DNA from: Triparma columacea
Lineage: Eukaryota; Sar; Bolidophyceae; Parmales; Triparmaceae
Direction: 5' to 3'
DNA: 61,803 nt
NCBI GenBank assembly: GCA_030267965.1
Contig: BRYA01000178.1
Span: 1-61,803 of the forward strand
A program made the translations under genes and the position numbers. This document shows, in pieces, positions 40,729-49,491 of the stretch (its first letter is position 1; every line of letters starts with the position of its first letter). The notes under the pieces are model-generated. The model saw only the letters and a list, made by a program, of their open reading frames with translations, made no database searches and was not told the origin of the DNA.

Positions 40729-43056
40729 ATGTTGTCCTTCCTAGTCATCATGTTGGTAGTAATTTCTCCCGTCATGGCTGACTCTCCAGGGTGCCCATGC
40801 ATTGATGGTCCGACGTGGGACGACAATTCGCTTTGCCCCCAAGAAGCTGATGGCAGTCCGGGGCTTTTGATTGACTCTTTCATAGAGTACAGAGTAAGAA
40901 AAAAACGTGGGGGGCGCAAGAACACTACAACAAGAGGCTCTAACTCGCTATTCTTCCACTGCTCGCTTCGCCCCCCCACAGTGTTACCCATCCGACTATG
41001 GAATGAAAACATGCGCTGTTCATGATAATACCACTGACCCCGCTTGTACTTCGGTTGCTGATGGTGAAGATCGCCCCGCTTACTGTGACGAGCCTTGGTG
41101 CTATGTGGATTCGAGCAAGTGCAAAGACTCTATACACCAAGCTTACAGGACGGACCTCATGCTGACAAAGGGTGGCACGCCGCCAACTTACTCCTACTCT
41201 GCTTGCGGTGGCGACGCGTCGCAGTGGCGCGATCCTCTAGTCAGGGACGGACTCAAGGGCAAAACGTTGAAAGCTGGAATTGCGGATTGTTTCTATCCTG
41301 ACCATTACATGGTTGACCCAGTTACGAACGAGCCACTCGATGATGGTCCTCTTCTCGATGACCCGTCCAAATATGTAATGAAAGGGCTGTGGATCGAATA
41401 CTTTGAGAAGATAGCCCTTTATGGTCAATTCGAAGTTGAGTACTACCCTGTCACCACAGCATCTTCTACAAAATTTTCTTCGTTATGGACTGCCTGTGCA
41501 AACGATGTAGCCTCAGGTGAGAGTAGAACCATCAATAGAATCTTCTCCACAGGGTTCTATGACACCATCCAACCCCTTAATGGCCCTTGTTGCTCGCGCA
41601 GGTTACCTCGATTTATGCATTGGTAACTATTGGATAACAGAATCGCGCCTCGCAATTCCAAATATAAATTTTCTGGCGCCCACTGCACAGGAGCAATTTA
41701 AACTTCTCCACCCTCCTTACGATCTCGAGGATTCAGATGTGCACATTATATTTACGTGGATGAAACCGTTCAGTAAGACCCTTTGGTGGTGCATCCTTGG
41801 ATCAGTTTTAGTCACTGGGCTTATGTATCATGTTTTGTGCGCGGAGGAGAAGTTTGTCTACGACCCGACCATTGAAACTGCGAAACAGTACAAAGAGAAG
41901 GTGAGAATGGGAGAGAATCGACGCGGCAGTACGGACATAAACCAACTAATGAAACCTCTTTCGCGCTTGTTGCAGTATGAGAAGCGGTGGGCCATAAATA
42001 ATTTTTTTTCCAAGATAACGAAGAAATCCTTCTTCGCAGCTATGGAATTTTGCAACGCTGGGGTCACCTTTGAGGATCATCCAGCAGTGATTTCAAAGAA
42101 TTCAGTCAAGATTGTCAAGCTCGCCTTCAGCTTTATGACAATCATTGTCGTGTCTTGCTACGTTGGTAACATGGCCGTGCTTCAGCACAAACCACAATAC
42201 GATCGTCCATCTGACCCCGTCCGTCATTGCGAGGGCAAAGTACCATGCCAGATATGCGTGCATGAGGTTGTAGCGCCTTTCATGCGTTCTAATTACCCTG
42301 ACATGAGGTGAGAACGGGTCAGAATCAAATTGTTCCCACAAATTCTAACTTTTCGTTCGCAGAACTAAGACTTCTTTAACGGGTGGTGAAGTCTTGAGCG
42401 ATTATGCGAATAATAACTGTAGTGTGGCAATGTCTGACGGTCTGGATTTCGTCACTCACCTGAACGATACGCAAGGGTACAAGCGAGACATTTGCCAAAG
42501 CCAGTACGACTACTTAGTTTACACTGTCCCGATAAGCCAGCCTGCGAGGATTGAAGTCATGGACTCGCTTAATTACCACATGAGGGGTCTGATTGAAGAC
42601 CGCGTGTACGAGATCATGAAACCACCTTGGTTCCCTGGACTCGAAGACAGCTGCGGGAAAAATGGAACGAACGAAAAAGAAGACAGACAAGGTGACGAGT
42701 TCACCGAAAAAGATCTCTCTGGTGTCTTCTTCATTGTTTACGGTGCATATTTCCTGTCTTTGATCGTTGATTACTGTGACTCCGCGTCAAGGGACAGATT
42801 GAAAGTCTTCTTGGAAAAGGAGCTGGGGGAAGCGCACGTCGAGGGGATGAGAATCGAGGAGATGAAGGCAGGAGCTACGCTTTCGGGCGTTAGGGAACGA
42901 GTGCCAACGCTTTCGGGCGTTAGGGAACGAGTGAGTGGTAAAAGGAAAATGGAGACTATTGTACCTGCTGGGGGAGGAGAAGGAGAGGGAAAGTTGCAAG
43001 CGTGGAGCAAGGATGAAAGGGAAAGATTACGCACTGAGAGCCGTTTTAGGGAATAA
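40729..43056 (+). CDS. Ionotropic glutamate receptor-like channel
   Basis: Five exons, 40729-40893, 40982-41516, 41602-41900, 41976-42307 and 42363-43056, give about 674 residues. A signal peptide (MLSFLVIMLVVISPVMA) leads into a short Cys-rich ectodomain ('YCDEPWCYVDSSKC') rather than the large LIVBP-type domain of animal receptors. S1 of the ligand-binding domain follows, with 'LDLCIGNYWITESRL' at its end. TM1 is 'LWWCILGSVLVTGLMYHVL', TM3 is 'LAFSFMTIIVVSCYVGNMAV' in place of the animal SYTANLAAF sequence, and TM4 is 'FFIVYGAYFLSLIVDYC'. The cytosolic tail contains a 10-residue tandem repeat. Ligand and ion selectivity cannot be read by eye. The 75-base intron 41901-41975 is a multiple of three and open, so its retention would not shift frame. 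Confidence 0.8.
42877..42933 (+). repeat. 30-bp in-frame tandem repeat in channel tail
   Basis: A 30-base unit encoding TLSGVRERVP/S is present twice (42877-42906 and 42907-42933, the second slightly short), directly after TM4. Confidence 0.9.
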
Positions 43057-43126
43057 TTGTCAAGTAAAAAGCTTTATGACTTGTTTGGGCTCCTCGCCTC
43101 CTTTAAGAATTCTTGAAGCGCGTTCT

Positions 43127-43278
43127 CGGAAGAGGCGTAGCATGCAGGCCAAAAAGAAGAGGGAGGCGGCCAAGCAAAGTGGAGGGGACAGTGACCTGAG
43201 CTTCGAGCAGCAGGCGCAGGTGGCCGGACTTTACTGATTATTTTGTATGATACGATAGATGACAAAGACGCTTTTAAA
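43127..43278 (+). pseudogene. Direct repeat copy 2: orphan armadillo 3' end
   Basis: An exact duplicate of 40151-40302 with no armadillo gene attached. It lies between the stop of the channel gene (43056) and the BBS7 stop (43341). It encodes RKRRSMQAKKKREAAKQ... to the stop codon but has no upstream exon. It is followed by sequence homologous to the relic near copy 1 and then by the real BBS7 3' end. Confidence 0.92.
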
Positions 43279-43340
43279 CGTACACAAACCACAATCTTTT
43301 TCTTTTGTTTCTCGTTCTTTCTCTTTTTAATGCACGTTTT

Positions 43341-45876
43341 CTAGTCCGCGGAGAACCCAAGAGAGAACATGTGCAGCAGGCGATCTCCATCGTAATCAGT
43401 AATGATAGCATGTAGGTCTGGTATCCTATGTTTGACGTCGACACCCCTCAATTTGTGACGGTCAACGAAGAGGTCGGTGATGATTGCACAGAGGTAGTTT
43501 TGGATCATGGGCCTCATTTTATGCTCTGCACGGATCTGATCGGATTTTTTTAGGATCTCCTTGTACTCCGGCGACATCCACTCGTTGTCTCCGGCCTCGG
43601 CAGTGTTAATTTCCTTAATCGCTTCGATAATTTCAACCTGGCGAGACAGGGAGAGAAGGTGCTGAAGGCGGTTGTGCATGAGGCCGAGGAAGTTGGGTAT
43701 AGATTCCTCGTTTACGTCGACCGAGTCTGAAACATGCACCCTGCGTTTCGTCGACTCGCGGCTGACGCACTCTTTGAAGATGGCGAGGGTGGAAAGGTTG
43801 TCAGACTTGAGGGTCATGAGGTTGGCGCTGTAGTTCACCTGGAGAATGGAGCCTGTGAAGACGTTGCGGAAGGAGAGGGTTCGAGGTTCATCCTCGTTGT
43901 CACTCAAGGAGGGCTGGAAGGGGGGGATTTCGGGGAGGCAAGCTCGGACCCACTCGTGGGCGACGTTGCTAGTGAAGCTGCCTCGTAAAGTTAGGGTGTT
44001 AAGCTGCCTGGAGGCCTCGTCGGGGCGAAAGGCGACGGCGCGGCAGTGGAGAGAGAGTGGTTTGACGGGAAACTTGACAACAACAGCGGACTTGTGGGGG
44101 GTGGAGGATCCGACGATCGTGGCCGAGATTTCGCCATATTCTCCTTCGGTGGTTCGGACCTTCATCTGCAGACGACTTCCGCCATCCACCATCCTGTAGC
44201 AAGCGGACAGCTTGAGGCCGGACTCCTCGGCGGGGATCGACCTAGAAACGGTGGCGGTTGAGGTTTCCGAGTCAAGAAGATCCACGCTCACGGAGGAGGT
44301 GAGAAGGACGAGGTTCATTTCAAGGGGAATTTCCACGTTGACGAGGTAGGCCGCCTCTGCCTCGTCCAAAGTGAAAATTGTCTTCGCCTCAAACGCACCG
44401 ATCAGGTCAGCGGAGGCCCCTATCGCGTTGCTGTCGGAAGGGTGCTTTTCCTTGGTTGCGAGGAGGGTCTTCTTGGTCTTGATCTGGCCTTCCATTTCTT
44501 CGAGCTCCTTTTTCATGGACTTGATCCTGTTCTCGTTATTTATTGTCGCATGGGTTCTGCCATGTTTGTCCTGCGTGTCCTTCGTGTGGAGGGGCTCGTT
44601 GGTGAAGGAGATGACTTTGCCAGCAAAGCCAAGGCAGACAATCTCGTCATAGTCGGCATTGCTGACTCGGCCACATGCGACAGAAGAGATGGATTCGCCT
44701 ATGTTGGCGGAGAATTGGGCCTGTGGCATGTCCGGCGAAATGTCGAAGCCTGCGGTGGGGGGTGGAGCGGAGCGAAGTGACGACCGAAGGGTTGAGCATA
44801 TAGACTGGGTGCCTTGAGGCGTCATGCCGTTTCATTCTCCCCTACTACCACGCACGCGCGCGTGCACACGTGCACACAAACTCACCTAGCACGCTCACAG
44901 TTCCGTCCTCCCAGCCAACGACAATGTCGTCCACACCGTCGTGAGATATGTCAGAGAAGGTCAACACGTTCACCATCCCCTTGGACTTCCCGGAAGACGG
45001 CACAGCCCAGCCGTGCGAGCCAGCCCCATCCCCATCTATCCTGATCATCGCAACGGTTCCCGAGGAGGTTCCGAAGACCACCCTCTTATGGTTTTGCACG
45101 GGCTCGCTGTTCTTGTCGATGCACCCTAGGGAAGTCACGCAGACGTCGACACCAAGCGTTGAAATGTTCTCTCCCTTCCTAATGACCCTGATAGACCGGT
45201 CCTGGCAACCGAGAAGGGCGTCATGGGTCTCGGAGTCCTCGCAGGAAGACGTGAGGCTCTCATACTCGATCCAATTGACCCCCTCAGCAACCTGATAAAA
45301 CTCAGACTCGGCGCCGTTGACATACTTCTGGTAGCCACCTCCGGACTGTCTACACCAAAGTGACGAGTTCTTCACCAATATCTGCTGGATAGCCTCTGAG
45401 GAGTTGGAGGTCAGGGTGAAGAAGGGCTTACCCTTCTTGCTAAGTCCAATCACCTTCAACCCGTTTGACACGAAGACCTTGTCATTCTTCGAACCTGCCC
45501 CCCCCAGCGTGAGCGAGGTGATGCCGCTGTTCGAGGCTCCGGCTGCGCCGTCTGCAGACGCAGATGAGGTCCCCTTTGAAAACATGGAACCGATACGCTG
45601 TCTTGCAGTCTCATCGTCCCCGCCTGCCATGTCGTTGGCACCACCGACAACCACTCCACCTGTTCCGCCTATTGACGAGTTCAATAACGACTCGTTCGTC
45701 CAGGCAGTATTAATTTCCCCCCTCTTAAACTCGAATAAACTCACGCGACCTGATGATTCACCAATCACAAGCTTATGTTTTGATTTGTCCTTCGATGGTG
45801 GTATAAGTGCCATCGTCTGTTTGTGAGGGCACGGCCTCACCGTGAGGAGGGACGAGGATGACAGGTCTAATTCCAT
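43341..45876 (-). CDS. BBS7: BBS7, BBSome subunit
   Basis: Two exons, 45876-44886 and 44812-43341, join in phase 1 to about 820 residues (human BBS7 is 715). The N-terminal beta-propeller begins 'KQTMALIPPSKDKSKHKLVI' and ends at 'DDIVVGWEDGTVSVL'. After the junction come 'SNADYDEIVCLGFAGKVIS', a coiled coil 'MKKELEEMEGQIKTKK', the GAE domain with 'VKPLSLHCRA' and 'LNTLTLRGSF', and a helical C-terminus including 'IITDLFVDRHKLRGVDVKHR'. Every landmark falls in the order of vertebrate BBS7. The BBSome carries membrane proteins into and out of cilia, so the organism makes cilia. Insertions in the propeller (Gly/Ala-rich, residues 70-120) account for the extra length. The acceptor at 44812 was chosen because it alone keeps frame. 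Confidence 0.92.
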
Positions 45877-46252
45877 GCTTTTTCAGGTGCGGTGGGAGAT
45901 CAGGGGGGGGGAGTATGGGAGGGGAAGCCGGATCTGTGTGGTGGCAAACTTTTGGGGAGTTTGGTGGTGTCGGGCGACTTGCGCAAGGCTTATATTCGCG
46001 TCGATTGGCGTTTCAAACTCAATTGCCTTCAATTGAAAGGAATCCCCCAGTCGGACCAGAATCCGGACTCCACGGAAAGCCCAACAAAAAAGCAACATCC
46101 CTTTAGCCACTGGACCTCTTTTGTTGTTCTGATTAACGTGAGAGGTCATTAGAGGTAGTTTGAGACAGCGTGTAGTGTGGTGGTGGCCGTAGTAGTTGCT
46201 GTTGAAGGAAACAAACAAGGACCAAACAATCTCGGAACATCTCGGCCGGTTA
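45877..46252. promoter_or_regulatory. Divergent intergenic region, BBS7 and Tudor-like gene
   Basis: 376 bases upstream of both genes. An in-frame extension of the Tudor-like frame to 46196 lacks an ATG, so it is treated as 5' UTR. No element identified. X-box (RFX) sites drive many cilium genes in animals, but I see no clear palindrome here. Confidence 0.4.
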
Positions 46253-47269
46253 ATGTCCTCCTCCACAGCCATGAACGCTTCGTTTGGTGAATCAAGCGAA
46301 AGTATCGCGCTTCCCGGTGTTGGTAGCGTATTAAAGGTCCCTTCTGGTGAAAACCGGCCAAATAAACGGGCCAAAGTGGATGGGCCGGCTCGGGGAGGGT
46401 CGGGCGGGGGGAATGTTGGTGTTGAGAGTGGAGAGAGGAGTGGTAGGGGGACTGGAGGGCTAGTTGCTGGAAGTGGCCGGGTTGAAGGCGATCCGAATCA
46501 ATCGATTCAGGACTACCTCAAGACAAATACAAAGCTGGATGGTGTAGAAAAGGAGGAGAGGCCCAAAACGCCGGACCCCTTTGCACCTAAGGACGACAAC
46601 TTGGGGCACCCCCTGGATCTTGGGAATGAGGTGATCGTCTGGTGGAATGTGCTCGAGGGCTACGAGGGGAAAGTCGTCGGGGTCACAGAGGAACCTCAAC
46701 TGAAAAAACGAAAGCTGGCAAACGGCAACATAGAAGACGTCTTGGAGCACGAGTACCTGGTTTTTTACACCGACGGGGACTCGGAGTGGCTCAGTAGAAG
46801 CGATGAGAACCCTTACGGGTTTGGGGGGGGGAAAGATGCCGACATGCTGGAAGAGGAGAGTGATGTCAAGTGGAAGTTCCAGAAAATTGAACTGAAAAAG
46901 AAGGCGGAGAGTACGAAGGAGGCAGAGGGGGCGAAGGGTAAAGGAGGGGGGGGGGGGGGTTCTAAGGCCGTGGGGGGGGGGAAGGCCACAGTGGAGGGTC
47001 CTGCCGCAGTGAAGGCCCCCGCTGTAGTGAAGGCCCCCGCTGTAGTGAAGGCCCCCGCTGTAGTGAAGGCCCCCGCCGTCACCTCGACAGCAGGCAATTC
47101 CACCACCACGCCTGCGCCCGTGTCAGCAACTGCATCTGCATCTGCAACAGCCGCCACTACCCCTGCCGGTGCCACAACCTCCACTGCCACTACAATCACA
47201 ACCACCCCAACCAACACCAAACCAAGCACTGTGGAAAGCCCCGCTGAGAGCCCTGGCGACTCGGTATAA
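46253..47269 (+). CDS. Nuclear protein with Tudor/Agenet-like domain
   Basis: A single-exon frame of about 338 residues from the first ATG. An N-terminal disordered part contains a basic 'RPNKRAKVDG' that may be a nuclear signal. Residues about 115-195 read 'GNEVIVWWNVLEGYEGKVVG', then 'EYLVFYTDGDSEWLSRSDEN', the barrel pattern of Tudor/Agenet chromatin readers (YEGKV ... Y.DGD.EWL). The rest is Lys/Glu then Ala/Pro/Thr-rich, with a hexapeptide VKAPAV repeated about four times. Binding of methylated histone or protein is possible but inferred. Long G runs at about 46825 and 46945 may affect frame. Confidence 0.6.
   Translation: MSSSTAMNASFGESSESIALPGVGSVLKVPSGENRPNKRAKVDGPARGGSGGGNVGVESGERSGRGTGGLVAGSGRVEGDPNQSIQDYLKTNTKLDGVEKEERPKTPDPFAPKDDNLGHPLDLGNEVIVWWNVLEGYEGKVVGVTEEPQLKKRKLANGNIEDVLEHEYLVFYTDGDSEWLSRSDENPYGFGGGKDADMLEEESDVKWKFQKIELKKKAESTKEAEGAKGKGGGGGGSKAVGGGKATVEGPAAVKAPAVVKAPAVVKAPAVVKAPAVTSTAGNSTTTPAPVSATASASATAATTPAGATTSTATTITTTPTNTKPSTVESPAESPGDSV
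47009..47080 (+). repeat. 18-bp coding tandem repeat (VKAPAV)
   Basis: The unit 'gtgaaggcccccgctgta' is present about four times in a row with only wobble changes, within the Tudor-like protein. Confidence 0.9.
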
Positions 47270-47397
47270 AAATATATGGCGCGTACACTTTGTGTAAATA
47301 TCCAAACCTAGTTTAATTCTTTTCGAAACGGCTCGCTCTATCGGTTCGCCCCTCCTCTCCCCCCCGCCCTGTTAGGGTTTTGGGTCACAGTGTCAAC

Positions 47398-49071
47398 TCA
47401 GAGTTCGTCTCCGTATTGAATCATCAAGTTCATCATCGCCGTGATGACCTCGTCGTTCATGTCCTTCTCGCCTGCTATGACGACGCGGAAGCACTGCGCC
47501 TTCTGGTTGCTCAGAGGCTGGTAAGGGACGAGTGCCTTGCCCGCCCTCTGCATGGCGAGCTTGAGGGCTACACTGACCTTATCAATCTCGTCGGAAATGT
47601 GGTCGGGGATCGAGTAAGTCGTACCGTCGAGGGGGATATTAGCGTCGGCAAGAAGCTTCCTGATGCGCTTGGGGATGAAAAAGAAGTTCAGGTTGAACGC
47701 CCATGGTTTGCAAGCGAGCATGAAGCTGGGGTGGGCCTTTATCTTCTCTGCGAAGTTCTTGAGGCTGTCCACATTACTATTGACGCGATCCGAAAGACCC
47801 TTGCGCCCGCGGTAACGCCAGAGGGCCCAGAACTTGATGGCGTCCACCTTCCGCCCGCACATGAAGGTCTTGTCCCCAATGTCCAAGTGCGCGTTGGCCT
47901 TCCTCGTGTCGAACAAGTACCCAGCTTTAGAGGAGTTCACTGAGAGCATGAAGTCCTTCCTCTTGCAAATGAAGCAAGTGGTCTGAAGGGGAGCGCCCAA
48001 CATCTTGTGGGGATTGAGGGTGAAGCTGTCGCAGTCTGAGACTCCCTTCATGAGCTCCTTCATATCCTGGCGAGAGGACATGATGGCGCTGCCTCCCCAG
48101 GCGCCGTCGACATGGACCCAGCACCCGTACTCCTTACCGACCTTGGCGATGGCCTCGAAGGGGTCGAAAGTCCCGCGGACGGTGGAGCCGGCGGTGCAGC
48201 CGATAAAGAAAGGGTCGCCGCCCTCCTTCTTGCATTTCTCCAGGGCTTTCCTGAGGTGAGGCACGGACATGGCGCCGTTGTCGTCGCACTCTACCTTGAC
48301 CACGCACTCTCTTCCCAAACCCAGCAAACCGCTGCACTTGAGGAAGGAGTAGTGTGCCTCGGCAGCGACAAACGCCATCGGCTTGGGCCCCATGGCGGCA
48401 TTCCCCTTCTTCAGCGTGTCAGGGAACTTGTTGTGCCTGGCGCAGTGCATGCCCATGACGTTGCTCACGCTGCCCCCGGGGAGCATCATGCCGTCACACT
48501 CCTTCTCGTAGTCCCAACCAACTTGAGCGCAAAGGGCGGTGAGGACCTCGACCTCAATCATGGAGTAGACGGGAGCGGCCTCGTAGGTGTAGTTGGAGGT
48601 GTTGTCGGCAGCCGCCATGAAGTCAGCGGCCAACGAGGCCCTGTCGAGGGTGCCGAACAACTGGTTGACAAAGAGGGGGTGGGAGGTGTTGACGGAGAAC
48701 TCACTGAACTTCCTCAACATGGCGTACATCTCGGCATCGGCGGTAGATGACGTGTCCATCCCCTCGTCCTCGATCGCCAGCGAAGCGACGGCTTCGAGCT
48801 CCTTCTTCAACTCCACAGGGTCGCGGAATTTGATGCACGACGAGTTCAGGGAGGTGGGGTCAGTCTTCGTACCGTCCGTGTTGGAGGAACCCCACCTCTT
48901 CTCAATGTCGGACAGGACGCTCGTGAGCAGGGCACGGCCGTTGGAAGCTCCCGTGCGAGAACGACTAGAGCTAGGAGAGAGGGCAGAAATAGCACGAGAG
49001 AGGAGGAGTGCTGAAACGGCGCCAATAGCCACGCCAGTGGCGAGCTCGGTAGATGGAACGGGCTTGGGCAT
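47398..49071 (-). CDS. Group II PLP-dependent decarboxylase (glutamate/cysteine-sulfinate type)
   Basis: A single-exon frame of 557 residues. Residues 10-30 form one hydrophobic segment ('LATGVAIGAVSALLLS'), implying a membrane anchor or leader absent from soluble GAD. Fold type I landmarks follow: 'TSHPLFVNQLFGTLD', 'EVEVLTALCAQVGWDYEKEC', 'MLPGGSVSNVMGM', 'AEAHYSFLKC', 'GCTAGSTVRGTFDPF', 'WVHVDGAWGGSAIMS' and the PLP lysine in 'TLNPHKMLGAPLQTTC'. This order is that of animal GAD/CSAD and bacterial glutamate decarboxylases. Products such as GABA or hypotaurine are plausible, but substrate choice cannot be settled by eye. It is convergent with the Tudor-like gene, with 128 bases between stops. 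Confidence 0.88.
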   Translation of the reverse strand: MPKPVPSTELATGVAIGAVSALLLSRAISALSPSSSRSRTGASNGRALLTSVLSDIEKRWGSSNTDGTKTDPTSLNSSCIKFRDPVELKKELEAVASLAIEDEGMDTSSTADAEMYAMLRKFSEFSVNTSHPLFVNQLFGTLDRASLAADFMAAADNTSNYTYEAAPVYSMIEVEVLTALCAQVGWDYEKECDGMMLPGGSVSNVMGMHCARHNKFPDTLKKGNAAMGPKPMAFVAAEAHYSFLKCSGLLGLGRECVVKVECDDNGAMSVPHLRKALEKCKKEGGDPFFIGCTAGSTVRGTFDPFEAIAKVGKEYGCWVHVDGAWGGSAIMSSRQDMKELMKGVSDCDSFTLNPHKMLGAPLQTTCFICKRKDFMLSVNSSKAGYLFDTRKANAHLDIGDKTFMCGRKVDAIKFWALWRYRGRKGLSDRVNSNVDSLKNFAEKIKAHPSFMLACKPWAFNLNFFFIPKRIRKLLADANIPLDGTTYSIPDHISDEIDKVSVALKLAMQRAGKALVPYQPLSNQKAQCFRVVIAGEKDMNDEVITAMMNLMIQYGDEL

Positions 49072-49491
49072 GCTGTTGTCTGTGGTAATTCAAAGCAAAC
49101 GTGGACGGTGTGAGAAGATTTCAGGAAGAACAAAATCACGTGTCGATCTACATTTGGAAAAAGAGCACAATAGAACAAGATACGAGGAATTGGTGGACAT
49201 TTTCGACCACGTTATACTTTATATGACTTAAATGTGGCTTTCGTTCTTTACGTTTTTACCCACCTCCAAAAGCTTATTTTGGCTACCAATTAAGCAACCT
49301 TGCGCGCCCAAGAAATCAACGTGTTTTCGATCTCCGGCAAGTACTTCGTTTCTCCCGGAGGGCGCTGGTTAGGAGTAGGAATGCCTACGTTCCTGGTAGA
49401 TTCAACTCTTTTTGGAGAGGGCCCCACTTTAAGAAAAATCTGGGTCACCTTGTTTTGCGTAAAAATCACATAAAAACCTCACCTGATAAAC
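49072..49491. other. Intergenic, decarboxylase and villin promoters
   Basis: 420 bases between divergent genes; AT-richer than average near 49180-49280. No gene detected. Confidence 0.6.

Noticed and set aside
41901..41975. 75 bases read as coding within the channel gene
   Set aside because: Open and a multiple of three, but bounded by GTGAGA and TTGCAG; removing it joins 'AKQYKEK' to 'YEKRWAINN' smoothly. Retention remains possible.
42935..43237. 100-residue plus-strand frame across the channel 3' end and armadillo repeat
   Set aside because: It fuses an out-of-frame channel tail to the duplicated armadillo end; it is a by-product of the duplication, not a gene.
47380..48750. Plus-strand frames opposite the decarboxylase
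   Set aside because: The minus strand encodes a complete enzyme with all catalytic landmarks; the plus frames show no family features.
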